From: Alnus glutinosa
Lineage: Eukaryota > Streptophyta > Magnoliopsida > Fagales > Betulaceae
NCBI RefSeq assembly: GCF_958979055.1
Contig: NC_084891.1
Span: 5,298,501-5,362,500, forward strand
DNA length: 64,000 nt
Direction of reading: 5' to 3'
A program made the translations under genes and the position numbers. The notes under the pieces are model-generated. The model was not told where the DNA came from and ran no database searches. It saw only the letters and a list, made by a program, of their open reading frames with translations. This document shows, in pieces, positions 36,070-47,767 of this stretch; the stretch's first letter is position 1, and each line of letters begins with the position of its first letter.

Positions 36070-36650
36070 TTTATGAAAGATGTTCATTGTTTTTGCGTAA
36101 AATAGTTTTCATCGTAAGATATTTTTTGGGAAGTCATTTTTCAAGAAAATATTTTTCGCCAAAAACATTTTTCGGTGTTTATTGCATATGAAAAATCACA
36201 AATATTTTTTATATTTTTATTCAATCATATTAACTTATAAAAATCAATTTTTATTCACAACGTAAAAATATGAATGTAAAATAATATAAAAAAACTAAAA
36301 AATAAAAACTAAAAATTTTTGTTTAACTAAAATATACACATTGATTAACAATAATCATATATTTTACAAATTTGGATTATTTTTAAAGTGGCCGGAAGCT
36401 GGCGGGATCCCAGCCATCTGGCCGTTCTAGCATGATCCCGATTCCCGACTAGATGGCCATGATCTGACCGTTCTGGTCAGATTCCGGCCACTTTTGTCTA
36501 GAATTTGGCACAGTATCACCGGAATTCAATGACGATGGCCGGACGTCACCGGATTTCGGCGATGGTTGACTGTGTCTGTCGTCTGGGAAAAATGATTTAC
36601 GCTTTTAAAAAGTGTAAATCATTTTTCAGTTGACTATTATTTTCACCCCA
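36070..36650. mobile_element. TIR element with GC-rich core, copy 3
   Basis: It shares the outer motifs (TTTTTGCGTAAAATAG, ATTTTTCGCC) and the inner ones (GGCGGGATCCCAGCCATCTGGCC, then AAAATGATTTACGCTTTTAAAAAG) with the element at 2315-3159. The core contains the same GC-rich minisatellite-like motifs but is otherwise diverged. Confidence 0.6.
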
Positions 36651-37320
36651 AGTACATTATTCTCTCATCATTATTTTTTTACTTAAAAAAGAGTAAGATT
36701 TGTTTTATTAGGGAGAGAACCATATTTTTATTTTAGTTTTTTTTTTTTATGCATTGATGGGCTATATTGCATTATTAGTGGCTAGCCAATTCCTTAGCTA
36801 AAAGTGGCTAGCGGAATGGGGAGGTTGATTTGCTATTTTTTGCTACAAGGTTAGTCAATATAATCATTTGACTTTGAGCATTCACATCCGATTCATCAAA
36901 TATTTAGCTAAAATTTAGTTAGGGTCTTTTTTTTTTATTATTTTTTTTATTATTATTTTTCTGTTCAGATTCATGTGTTTTGTTGTAAGTGGGCCAAATC
37001 CAAAATTCGGACTCAGCCTACCCGATTGGGTTACCGGATTTGATTAATTCAACCTAGTTGAAAGCGTTAAAACAAAGGTGAATCTTCGATTTTTTCCAAA
37101 TATGGACGCACACGCAATCTCCACTTGGATTTGATCGTGTGTAGGTTAATCTTATTCCCTCAGGTGAAACCTAGTTTAAGGACCCCCCGATAAGTGGATG
37201 GTGCTGACTTTTCCTGATTTGTGAGCTCAGCAAGAAATCTGGACGTTCAATGTGCGACTAAAATGCACTGCGTATTCAGGTGAAAATAAATGATCATCAA
37301 GCCCATGTGAAAAAGGCCGG
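36651..37320. other. Spacer
   Basis: No gene recognisable; poly(T) tracts and AT-rich DNA, with a moderately GC-richer part at 36990-37320 of unknown nature. Confidence 0.4.
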
Positions 37321-37325
37321 GTGTC

Positions 37326-37950
37326 ATTAGAGATGAAAATACGGGCGGATAATAACTACCCGCATTTGATATCCGCGCCTAATCGCTAACCATATATGCA
37401 AATGCAGTTAGCAAATAAACATTATCAGCATATGTGAATGCGAATAGCTGCTTTAAAATATGTGAATGCTGTTAATAATCGTATCCTCGAACCATATATA
37501 TATATATATATATATAATTAAATTCTTGAAAACGACGTCGTTTTGAATATGAAAATTAAGTTTATGAACTTTAGGTTATGTTAAGTTTTTTTCAGTATCA
37601 TTTCAAATCATGTCTCATTAAATTTACTTTTTTTCTTTTTCTTTTTTTGAGTAATTCAAATTTCGATTACTCTATGAGACAACGATCGTCTATGTGTGAT
37701 AATCGTGAATTGTGTAACAAGTGAAATCTTAATTTATTTAAATTTGCATATAGTAATAACCACATTATTTAATCTTGCATATAGGTTTAGATATTAATAA
37801 AAAAAACGCTCATTACCTTATATACGGATAACGGATAATAACCGAAATTTAATAATCATAATAACCGCACATATATGAATTATAATCGCATATTACAGAT
37901 GCGAATGTTATTAATAATCGCATCCGCATTTTGATCGCGGCCTTACATGT
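37326..37950. mobile_element. MITE with GCGGTTA-type repeats, copy 1
   Basis: The left end AGATGAAAATACGGGCGG and the right end CCGCATTTTGATCGCGGCC are rough inverted repeats. The interior is full of short units such as CGCATA and TAATCGC. A relative lies at 44955-45330. Confidence 0.5.
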
Positions 37951-38825
37951 CATTGGTCTTTTCCCAAAAAATGAAAAGGGATAAATAATTGGGAATATCG
38001 TGTGTGTTGGTCTGAACGTATACATGTTGCTTTTTGACCATCAGATTAACTCAGATTACATCGAGATCGTTTGATTTGACAAGAGAAACCGAGCTTAGTA
38101 TGAGTTCGGCTTTCTCTGTTACAGCTCACGGGTTGAAGACGATGGTAGTTCTCCAAAATTGATGGGTTTTGGTTCAGAAGGATTCCCATAGGTCACTACC
38201 ACCCAAACATGAATCGTAAAATATATTTAATTTAATTCACCTTTCCAATATATTTTTTATTTTATTTTTATTTTTTAAACTATACAAATATAATTTCAAA
38301 ACTTTTTTTCTTTTTAGTATTTACATTTTTAAAAACAGATAACGAAAAAAAATGGAAAAAAAATACAAAAATACATATATATGGTAAAAATTTTGTTCAT
38401 GTTTTATATTTTCAAGACAACTATATTAACAAACAACTCAAAACATAAAACACTTTAATCGTCCATTTTTACGCCCCTAAACCATCCTTAATGCCCATAA
38501 GGGTAGTTTCGGCAACCTCCTGGTTGGCCGTAAAAGTGGGTTGACCACTTCAAAATTTTAAAAATAATATTAATTTGATATATGAGACACGTGACAATTA
38601 CTAATTGATTTAACATGATACACCGTTAAATTATTAGATGAAACATGAACGAAAATAGTTAACTACATTTATTAAATATATACGGGTACCATTTACGAAA
38701 CTTTTATAAAAAATTGAGATGCCCATTTGACTTTGCATCAAATCACAAGTCCTTACAAATAATTTAACCCAAATTTTAAATCATAGGACAACGTAAACAT
38801 ATTCGATGCTTATCAACGTGTACAT
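37951..38825. other. Spacer
   Basis: Nothing recognisable as a gene or named repeat. Confidence 0.4.
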
Positions 38826-38827
38826 CA

Positions 38828-39105
38828 TTAATGATTCGTTTGAGTTTGTAATTTTAAAATGTGTAATTTGAAAATTCGATTTTAAGCGTTTGGTAAAATT
38901 ATTGCTTCGCCTTTAAAAATCGTGTTTTAAAAACGTACATCATTGCCTGTAATTTCAAATGCACATTTCTCTATGTTTTCAAATCATAATTTTATTTTTT
39001 AATTTTTTTTAAATGCAATCCCAAGCGAAAATATGTAATGTGATTTGGTTTAAAATCGCACTTTTTGTTTGCGAAATTACAATACCAAACGCACCCTAAA
39101 TCTTT
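38828..39105. mobile_element. hAT-like MITE
   Basis: The left end TTCGTTTGAGTTTGTAATTT corresponds to the reverse complement of the right end (CGAAATTACAATACCAAACG), enclosing an AT-rich, non-coding interior with repeated AAAATCG motifs. Confidence 0.65.
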
Positions 39106-39224
39106 CAAATATAATCGTGACCTATGAGACCATTAGCAGCCGTTTCCTCAAAACTCATTACATTCTCTAAATGTACGGAAAACTCTTAAAATACTCATTG
39201 AGACATATTCCATTGTTCCAAAAA

Positions 39225-39900
39225 AGTAATCAAACATCAAGGGAACCACAAGATGTAACCTAAATCTATGGAAGTAAAAGTGGCTCCCTTAACATTATTT
39301 TAATATAATAAAGCTTTCTCTTTTATTTACCATCTATTTGCAACAATATTTAATTGTTTTATCTTTTCTCTATTTTTTCTTTAACATTTAATTTAAACAA
39401 ATATTTAAATGGTATAGATAAAGGATAAAGGAAGCTATTGAGGAATTTATTTTGAATAGAAAAGCAAAAAGTAGTTTGGTTCCCTACATTTAGAAAAAAA
39501 TTTAAGGGAAGCTGATTCTAGTGATCTAAGAGAAACAGTTAAATATTGTTTCAAATAAATTGTAAAGGAAAGAGAGAGGAAATATAGTTTTTTATATTAA
39601 AATAATGTTAAGAAAACTACTTTTACTTCTGTGAATTTATGGTACAATTTGAGGTTCTCTTGGCGTTCTTTAGTTTAGGGAACAACAAATGAATTTGTTT
39701 CAATGAGTTTTTCCAACATTTAGGGATATAAAAAAAACTTATAAAAAAGTCATTGAATGAGGTTCAATTGTTGTTCCCTAAACTAAGGAAATACCGAAAG
39801 AACCAAAAGTTGTACTTTAGATCTAGAGAAGTAAAAACGGTTTTTTTTAACATTATTTTAATATAAAAAACTTCATCTTTCCTCTCTCATTCCTCTACCA
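39225..39900. mobile_element. Nested long-TIR elements upstream of the FAD gene
   Basis: A ~80-bp block (GAAGTAAAAGTGGCTC…TTAACATTATTTTAATATAA) occurs at ~39268, inverted at ~39575-39640, and again direct at ~39827-39875. The first two delimit one foldback element and the third belongs to a truncated second copy. GTTGTTCCCTAAACTAA at 39771 is inverted relative to 39680. Confidence 0.6.
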
Positions 39901-40192
39901 TTTATTTAAAAAAAAAATCAAATGATTTATTTTTCTTATATTATTTAATTTAAAAAATATATAAAAAAAAAAAATGAAATATGTTGTGGAGTCCATTTAA
40001 TAAATTAAGGAAAAGTTTAAGGAAAGTCTAAATCTAATGGCTAGTCTCCATCTCACGAAAGGGAGAGAATCCTGTTCTGAAACGACGACGGTGGGAGTCG
40101 TTCAGTTAATTATCAATTCCCTTTCACCTTCTTGTTTGTCCAGAAATTAACCGCTTCTTCCAGTTGCAGAAGCAATACATTCCTCCAAATAA

Positions 40193-40213
40193 GAGAGAGA
40201 GAGAGAGAGAGAG
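40193..40213 (+). repeat. (GA)n microsatellite in 5' leader
   Basis: About ten GA repeats end directly at the start codon at 40214. GA/CT tracts in plant leaders are common and can bind BPC-type GAGA factors; that role is inference. Confidence 0.7.
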
Positions 40214-40475
40214 ATGAGTGAGAAGGAAAAGCCAAAAGCGGTGGTGGTGGGAGGAAGCATCGCGGGAGTGTCATGCGCACACGCGCTCATTTCAGCTGGG
40301 TGGGACGTTGTTGTACTTGAGAAATCGTGCGCACCCATCACCGGAAGCCCCACCGGCGCTGGGCTCGGACTCGACCCTCTGGCTCAGACACTCATCCAGT
40401 CGTGGCTCCAACAGCCCGAGCTTCTCCACAACTCCACCTTGCCCCTCACAGTCGATCTGGTACAACCCATGGCAC

Positions 40476-40508
<33 letters not shown>

Positions 40509-43500
40509 TTATTTTGCCGCAAATTTTGTAACAATTTTCACACTAAACAATTTTCGAAAATTAAAAGACTACAAAAAATCCAAGTTCAGCTAGTTTCGGA
40601 AAACAGAAAGAGAAGAACTTTGTATTATTTGATGTGCTTAGTAGTATCCAGAGCTGTATTCAACTATTCAAATAGTGTAGATTTCTATTTCTAATATCAC
40701 GAGCCTGTACAAAATAATATGAATGTAATTGGTGTGATAGGTGAAAAGTGTTAAAAGCTACACTTCAATGTGTTAAGTTCATCCCTTATTCATAAAAAAG
40801 TCAAATAAAAATAAAGTTGAAGTGTTGATTTCTTGTGATTTAATATGGTATCATAGCAGATTTTGGTGTAGTTTGTTCCATTTCAGTTAAATAAATTCTC
40901 AGATAGGGAGGAAAGTATGGCACTTAGTATTAGTTGATCCTGCTGAATCTAGAGCAGAAATTCTGGGTTAGCAACAGTGTCAGGCATGTCGGGAGAGGGG
41001 CTATGATTAGGAATGGTTTGTGTAGGTGGAAGAGTAGTGCCGTCGATATAGCTGAAAACTCGGTGTCCATGGAGATGAGAGAGATTACTGATCAAAGATG
41101 CAGGCGAGGAAGTGAGTAGAGGGGTGGTTGTGGATGATAAAACAAGGGAAGTGGAGGAAGAAGAGGACTCCATTGGAATTTTTTTTTTGACGTGTGTCTC
41201 AAAAAGCTCTGATACCATAAAAGGATAAATACAGTAGATATGTTTGTAAACTCTCTCTTTTCAATCACAGAGAGGTACTACTGTCTATATTATATATATA
41301 ATGATTGCTGTACAATTTGAATTGCAAAGATTACACGGTTTCCTTATCTTGATCTATCTTATCTGCAGCTATACATTTGATTTTGAATTGCTGGTTTTAT
41401 CTTGACTAAGTCATTGATTGATCTTGGCTTGGTGATCTGGTATTGTCTTAATACTTGTCAAGGGACTTTGAATTCAAACATGAGAAGAACATTAAAAGTA
41501 TTAATTAAATAATTAAATTTATCATTTTCTATCATCTTTTGATACGTGACAATATAATATGAGTATAACATATGTACATTACCATTATGGGTTTTCATTT
41601 GCAAACAGAACCAAGCAACAGATAGTGGGAAGAAGGTCAGCTGGACACTGACAAGAGATGAGAATTTCAATTTTAGAGCAGCACTATGGGCTGATCTACA
41701 TGGTCTTCTTTTAAACGCATTGCCCTCAAACATATTTTTCTGGGGTCACCTTTTCCTCTCCTTTTGCGTTTCTGATGACAAGACATCTGTTAAGGTTAAG
41801 GCTAAGGTTCTGCAATCGGAGGAGACAATCGAAATAGTCGGAAATTTACTTGTTGCAGCCGATGGGAGCCTCTCTTCTATCCGCCAGAGTTTTTTCCCTG
41901 ACTTTAAACTGAGGTTTGTCTCTAAAATGGAATCTGAATTTGTTTAATTTACTATTTGTTTTTCTTGATATATTGCTTATGAATTTGAAGTTTGTTGAGA
42001 ATATTGTTAGAATACAAAATCCCAACTTCACCTATAGCATTTGTTACAATACATTTCTATAAAAAGTTCCTGTAATACACGAATAATAAAGTTGTAGTCT
42101 TTGGGGCTTTATAGGTAATACACATTAAATTCCTCATGTTCCTCTTTTCTCCCATCTTTCCTCTATTTATTTCTTGCGTTTGTTTTATATTATATCAAAA
42201 TATTCCTCTATAGGTATTCGGGTTACTGTGCATGGAGAGGGGTTTTTGATTTTTCAGGAAATGAGAATTCAGAAACTGTCATGGGCATCCGCAGGGCATA
42301 TCCTGAACTGGGGAAATGCTTGTACTTTGACTTAGGTTCTGGCACTCACAGTGTGTTTTATGAGCTTCAGAACCAAAGGCTCAATTGGATTTGGTATGTC
42401 AACCAAGCCGAGCCCAAACCCAAACTACAGGTGATTGCTTGCTCACTTTTTTTAGATGAATGAGGTTTTTAGTCGAAAAGAAAACTCAATATTTACAGAC
42501 ACTCCAGAATAGCAACTGGATCACCAGCTACAACTAGTAGCTAACAACCAAAAAAAAAAAAAAAAAAACCACTCTGCAGGACACAATGATCGTTCTGCAG
42601 GAACTAAACAAAATTCCCATACCTCCTCTGTTTTCAACTAAATGACAACAGCTAAAACTTCTATTTGCAAACTTCTATTTACAATTTAAAATTTCAGCAT
42701 TAAAACTCAAGTTAGCCCGTCTATTTTTCAAGGACCTTTTCTGGTACACCCGATCTGCTACATGGCTCCATGTTTCACTAGTCAATTTGAGTCTTTTACT
42801 AACAATTCTCGTTCTGATTTGCTTACTCTCATCCCACATAGTACATCCTATTCTAGATTAACTGCTAATTTGCTTCGTATTTAGTGAAAGAAGATTGATG
42901 ATATGGTTTATGTTGAAACAAATGACTTCAAATCCTTTAAATCCTCGGACAATTCGGGAAATTGAAATAAAAATATATGAACAATATATTTAGCAATTAT
43001 TAATGAAGGTAATATCATATATTTTCTAAAAATTGATTGCATTACTAATAAAGAACCTCTGTTTAGAACATGGTCTACAAATTAGTGGCTTCCTTAAAAT
43101 TAGATGTATACAAGCTGAAAAAGTTTGCAAGGTTTATATTCGTGGGTAAGGGCAAGTATTCATTTAGGCACAGCCGCACAGGTAGGACACATGGTTTAAA
43201 TAGTTCTTAAAATTGATGTTCATCCATGATGTAATAGCTTGATAGCTTTCAGTCTTAACCTATACTCGAACCAACCAAAAACCAAGCATAGATATAAGGT
43301 TGACCTATCAAATCACAATGGAAAATTTCTATTGATTTGAGACTTTTTGGTGCTGTCAACTGCTGATTATTTTAACTGTAAAACAAATTTAGAGAAACTC
43401 AGCAACCATGAAAGTAAGCAGTGAGATGGTCCAGGAGATGCTTCGAAAAGCAGAGAAAGTTTGGGTTCCTGAGTTGGTGAGAGTCATGAAAGAAACAGAG

Positions 43501-43893
43501 GATCCCTTTTTAAATTTCATATATGATAGTGATCCCTTGGAACAAATCTTTTGGGACAATGTGGTCTTAGTTGGGGACGCAGCTCATCCCACGACTCCTC
43601 ATGGCCTGAGAAGCACAAACATGTCAGTGTTGGATGCAGCAGTTTTAGGCAAATGCGTTGCAAAGTGGGGAGCAGAAAATCTACAATCAGCTCTAAGAGA
43701 GTATCAGTCTATTCGGCTTCCAGTCGTTTCCAAGCAAGTTCTGCATGCTAGGCGATTGGGTCGCATAAAACAAGGTTTAGTTCTTCCTGATCGTGACCCT
43801 TTTGATCCAAATAGTGCTAAATTAGAGGATTTTCAAGAGCTACGACAGAAGAATATGGCTTTCTTTGACGATGTTCCTTTGCTGTTGCTATGA
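40214..43893 (+). CDS. FAD-dependent monooxygenase family protein
   Basis: Predicted flavoprotein of the plant aromatic-hydroxylase-like FAD/NAD(P)-binding family; substrate unknown. Four exons in phase: 40214-40459, 41609-41913, 42214-42430, 43393-43893, giving 422 residues, the usual size. Residues 9-20 form the Rossmann dinucleotide loop ([12 protein letters not shown]); [13 protein letters not shown] DG motif appears as [14 protein letters not shown] (~residue 170), and the FAD ribityl-binding GD motif as [14 protein letters not shown] in exon 4. After it the family's usual G-x-N-x-x-x-x-D helix reads STNMSVLDA. No signal peptide is seen. From memory it corresponds to Arabidopsis At5g11330, next to NAA50. 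The first exon ends just before a 30-nt poly(A) run (40477-40506). A Copia head lies in intron 1. Confidence 0.92.
40477..40506 (+). repeat. Poly(A)30 tract in intron 1
   Basis: An uninterrupted run of 30 A begins 17 nt after the exon 1 donor of the FAD gene. No target duplication is evident, so whether it is a retroposon tail or slippage is open. Confidence 0.6.
40845..41460 (-). mobile_element. Truncated Copia retrotransposon head in FAD intron 1
   Basis: Minus strand: a putative ~240-bp LTR (41459 down to ~41220, with a TATATATA box near 41290), then TGGTATCAGAGC (41207-41218), the primer-binding site complementary to initiator tRNA-Met. An ATG at 41173 follows, opening a Ser/Thr-rich gag N-terminus ([16 protein letters not shown]…) with the ISNLSHLH motif. 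The rest of the element is missing. A second, plus-strand primer-binding-like sequence (TGGTATCATAGCAGA) lies at 40847-40861, so a head-to-head remnant is possible. Confidence 0.75.
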
Positions 43894-44218
43894 TGGTTTT
43901 CTCTGTTTACTTGCCAACAATAGCATATACTCTGCAACTGATGTTTTGAGTTATTGTCCTTGTAATTTTTTGCTTATCCTTGTCATCTTAGCTTTATTTA
44001 TATGAAATCCAGTTTTTAGCTGGATCACTATATTTGTATAGTCACAACTATTTGTAGACTAAACAGAAAGCCCTGATTCTGAAAAATATACAATAGAAAT
44101 TATTCTGCCATGCTTAGCAGTTCGCAGTTGGGATAATTCTCTCCACAATTATCTGTCAGTCACAAAGTCTCCATTTTCTGCTAAATGCTTTAATGCTTTC
44201 TTGGTCAGCAGCATCTTA
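43894..44218. other. 3' flank of FAD gene
   Basis: Presumed 3' UTR and spacer. No other feature seen. Confidence 0.4.
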
Positions 44219-44459
44219 TGGCCTTGTTTGGTAAGGGAAGGGGAATTGGTAGTGGGAGTTGGAAGTGATAAATGTGATATAAAGTAAAAAAAAATTGTAT
44301 AGAAAAGTAAAAAAGTTTGTATTGTAGTGAATTTTTTTATTTAAATAATAATAAAAAATTATTGATGTGATATAAAGTTAGAATGTTTTGAAGTTGATTG
44401 TTTTTTAAATAAGTGAAGAGGGGGAGGAAAAATTTTATTGCTCTTACCAAGCAAGGATG
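44219..44459. mobile_element. hAT-like MITE, copy 2
   Basis: The ends TGGCCTTGTTTGGTAAGGG and CTCTTACCAAGCAAGGATGG are inverted repeats. The interior matches the 4641-4963 element (GATGTGATATAAAGT, TTTGTATTGTAGTGAATTTT). Confidence 0.7.
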
Positions 44460-44954
44460 GTGTTCACATTAATGCTTGAACTCTGGTTGGTGTCATGCAA
44501 ATTTGAACGGTAAAATGACCCAGGTCACTAATATGCCTAGGGGAAAGATAAAAGAAGACATAGGTCCCTAATATGTTAGGGTACTTCATCAACTGGTGGA
44601 ATAACCAGGGTCCCTTTTTTTCATGGCGTGTTAGTTATGCCTCATGATTTCGTAGTAAGCTGTTACAAGATTCTTTTCTAAGTATTCGGGTTATAGTACA
44701 TCAATGGGTTTTTATTTGGGGTGATAATTCGTCTTTGCATGTTAGGTTCGGATCGTCTTGAGATATGGGTATAAGACTAAATAGATCAAACTTAATCCTA
44801 CCTGTTTAATTAAATAGGTTAGACCTTTCAATCCTAATCTGTTAATTTTGTATTGAGTTTGTGTCAGGTTTGCATGTCGTGTACAAAATGAGTATAAGAC
44901 TATGACTGTTAAATATCTCTTGCACATTGGTTTCATGAGAATTAGATGAATCTT

Positions 44955-45330
44955 AGGGGTGAAAATGCGGTTATTCTATTTTTATAACCGCACCTAAGGT
45001 GGTTAGCGGTTATGAAATAATCGTCAATTAGTAGCTATTTAAAATTATAATCGCACCAAATAATCGTTTTTAAATTTGGATATTTTTGGGTATTGGGCAT
45101 TCATTTAACCTCTTTTTTTTGGGCTTATTTTAAATGTTTTTTTGGGCTTTTTGTTGTGTGTTTTTTTTTGACCGGATGTATGATGCATATTAAAACTTCA
45201 TATGATATATATATATTAAAACAATCATTGTAACTGCTAACGCCTACCCATAAAACCGTTAACCGCCTGTCTTAAGCGGTTAACGGTTAGTAACCAGTTA
45301 TTAACCGTCCGCCTTTTCACCCTTAGGAAT
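44955..45330. mobile_element. MITE with GCGGTTA-type repeats, copy 2
   Basis: The ends TTAGGGGTGAAAATGCGG and CCGCCTTTTCACCCTTAGG are clear inverted repeats. The interior has many GCGGTTA/TAACCGC units, giving strong potential for secondary structure. Confidence 0.7.
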
Positions 45331-46113
45331 ACAAGCTGAATTTCAAGAGCAGTTGAATTTTCATTTTCTTTTTATTTTTCCTTCTAGATGATAGAATAAC
45401 CTTTAATCCCACATATCCCTTCCCATTAAATAGTTCTTAGTGATCAGACAAATTGCAACCATTCAAAGCATATCTTGGGACAATGTGGTACAGGTAGTAC
45501 TTGCAAACGAAGTTTCCTCCTTTTGTCCGACTACGTGCACTTCTCCTATCGAATGTGTGACCCTATTGTGCCCTAGGTGTTTGCATTCCATTGACGTGGC
45601 CAAATTACTGCCTTTTCTCCAAAGGAAAAAAAAAAATGAGAAATTTCATCATAACTTCTCAAGTTTTTGCACGATTTTAATTTATTCCTAAGGTTTTAAA
45701 ATCGCAATTTAATTTCTTAATTTTTTATTTTATTTTATTATATATATATATTTAGAAAAAAATATATGGGCAGAGGGGCTCTCGACTCTCACAAGGTGGG
45801 GCGGCCACCTCCTAGCAATAAAGGTAGCGTGCACGGTACCGAGGCACTTTTGCAATTCTATATTTAGATATCTATATATTTATAATTTTTTTTATTAGTA
45901 TTATAGGTGACATGTGTTATAATCTGAGTAGTGCTAAGGTAGAATTTAATGGTTTCTGTTAAAAAAATAAAGCATGTTTGCCCATGATATATCACATAGA
46001 TCTTATTGCAAATTGGTGTAGTCATACATTGATTTTGTACTTTCAAAGATTAAAGAGAGATCGGCTGACTTCCTCTGGGTTTTTCCAAAAAAGAAAGAAA
46101 TTTTGGATTTAAT
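45331..46113. other. Spacer
   Basis: No gene seen. It includes TA-rich microsatellite DNA near 45738 and a GC-richer stretch at 45770-45850 that resembles the centre of the foldback at 34650-34750. Confidence 0.4.
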
Positions 46114-46116
46114 TAA

Positions 46117-46595
46117 TGCTTTATTTGTTTCGACATAAAATGTTTTTGTCGTAAAATATTTTCGACAAAATCATTTTTTAGAAAATTTGATTTTCCTAAA
46201 AATATTTTTCGGCGTTTGGCTCGTACTAAAAAATCATCAATGGCGTAAAACGGAATCTGGCAACGGTTGCCCGAATCCGGCAACGTCTGGCCGCCGCCGT
46301 CGAATTTTGGCTTAAATTTTTAGATTCCGGCCAAACTAGCCGTAATCAGGTTACCAACAAACTTTAGTGCTCGATGGTGGTGGATTCTCATAAACGTGCG
46401 TGCAAGAATGAGGAGTTTAAATTTAGAAAACGATTTACGGTTTTAAAAACTGTAAATCGTTTTTCAAAAATTAAAGAGGCTTTTACGGTCAAACTGAAAA
46501 TGATTTCCATTGAACATTAGTTTCGCCCCTACCAAACAACAAAAAATGTTGAAAATATTTTCCAAAAAACAGTTTACGCCGAAACAAACAAAGCA
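46117..46595. mobile_element. TIR element with GC-rich core, copy 4
   Basis: The left end TGCTTTATTTGTTTCG and the right end CGAAACAAACAAAGCA are inverted repeats, flanked on both sides by TAA (46114-46116 and 46596-46598). Outer ~70 bp and inner motifs match the 2315-3159 element, but the core minisatellite is much shorter, so this copy is 479 bp. Confidence 0.8.
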
Positions 46596-46598
46596 TAA

Positions 46599-47767
46599 GA
46601 ATTGATTGGAAAAACAACCTATAGAATGGATTTCAATTTTGCAAAATGTTATGTGAAATCGGATTTTGAGACCAAATTGTTGAAAACTAATCAATATTTT
46701 ATTTATTTATTTATTTTTGGGTTGGCAACGGTAGCGCCATTGAATCTTCAATAACTTGATAAACGTATCTAGAATCCAAAATATATATAAAAAGAAACTA
46801 TTTTTTTTTTCTTGGCAATAAAAACAAACAAACCTACATAGGAGGGAAAATGATCATTTTTATTTTATTTTTATCTATTTTATGGTTAGAATTTAAAGTT
46901 GACGCATTTAACATTTTGCATAATTTCACATTATTTAAATTTTTTAAAAGATGTGCTAATATTGACTTTATATATACAGTTAGATTCACTAACTTGAGAT
47001 TCATTTAATTTGAAATTGAGAGGATCATATTCCATATAGAAGGTCATCAAACACTGGTCGACTCTCCAACTAAAGCCACAGCTAGTGACGTGCTATCATT
47101 ATGGGTTTTTTGGTACAATACCACATGACAAATCGAGAAAACAAATAGTAATTTTAAATACTCAATTCACATATCACTTTCATTTTACTTGATTGATGTG
47201 ATAATGTTTATCAGTCATTTATTTTTAAAGAAAGAGTGATCCTAAGGTTAATGTAACTGTGTCTATTAGTCTCATTGATTAAGTGGAATAAAAGATTAGT
47301 ATGCAACAAATAGAAAATCGACGCCAACACGCAACGTTGATGCAAATCTCCAAGAGTAATGTTAAGAACAATTTTTATTTATTTATTTATTTATTTTTGT
47401 CTTCTTTATATCCTTTTAAAGTTGACGTTATTTTTAAATTCACCATTATATTAAATTTTAATAGTAATCCATCACAAAATCAATGGTTAGGTTTCAGAAT
47501 GTCCCGGACATTCTTCAACAAATTCCTCTCTCTCTCTCTCTCTCGCACGGCGTCGTATCACGCTTCTTAAGAAAATACCGAATAGTCGAAAGTATAAGCT
47601 GAAAAGGCCCAAAAAAACAAAAAAAAAAAAAAAAAAGCGAAAAATTATCTTACACGCGCGTGAAAACATTAGTACGTGCGGCATCCATCTCGTCTTTTTG
47701 GCATTGCAACGTCTATCTATCAGAACGAAAGCCTCCTAATCTGAGAGCAATCGCACCAGATTGAACC
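46599..47767. other. Spacer upstream of VHA-c''
   Basis: It contains a MITE relative at about 46885-46980, a (CT)n tract at ~47526-47543 and a poly(A) run at 47622-47636. The end would be VHA-c'' promoter and leader. Confidence 0.4.
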
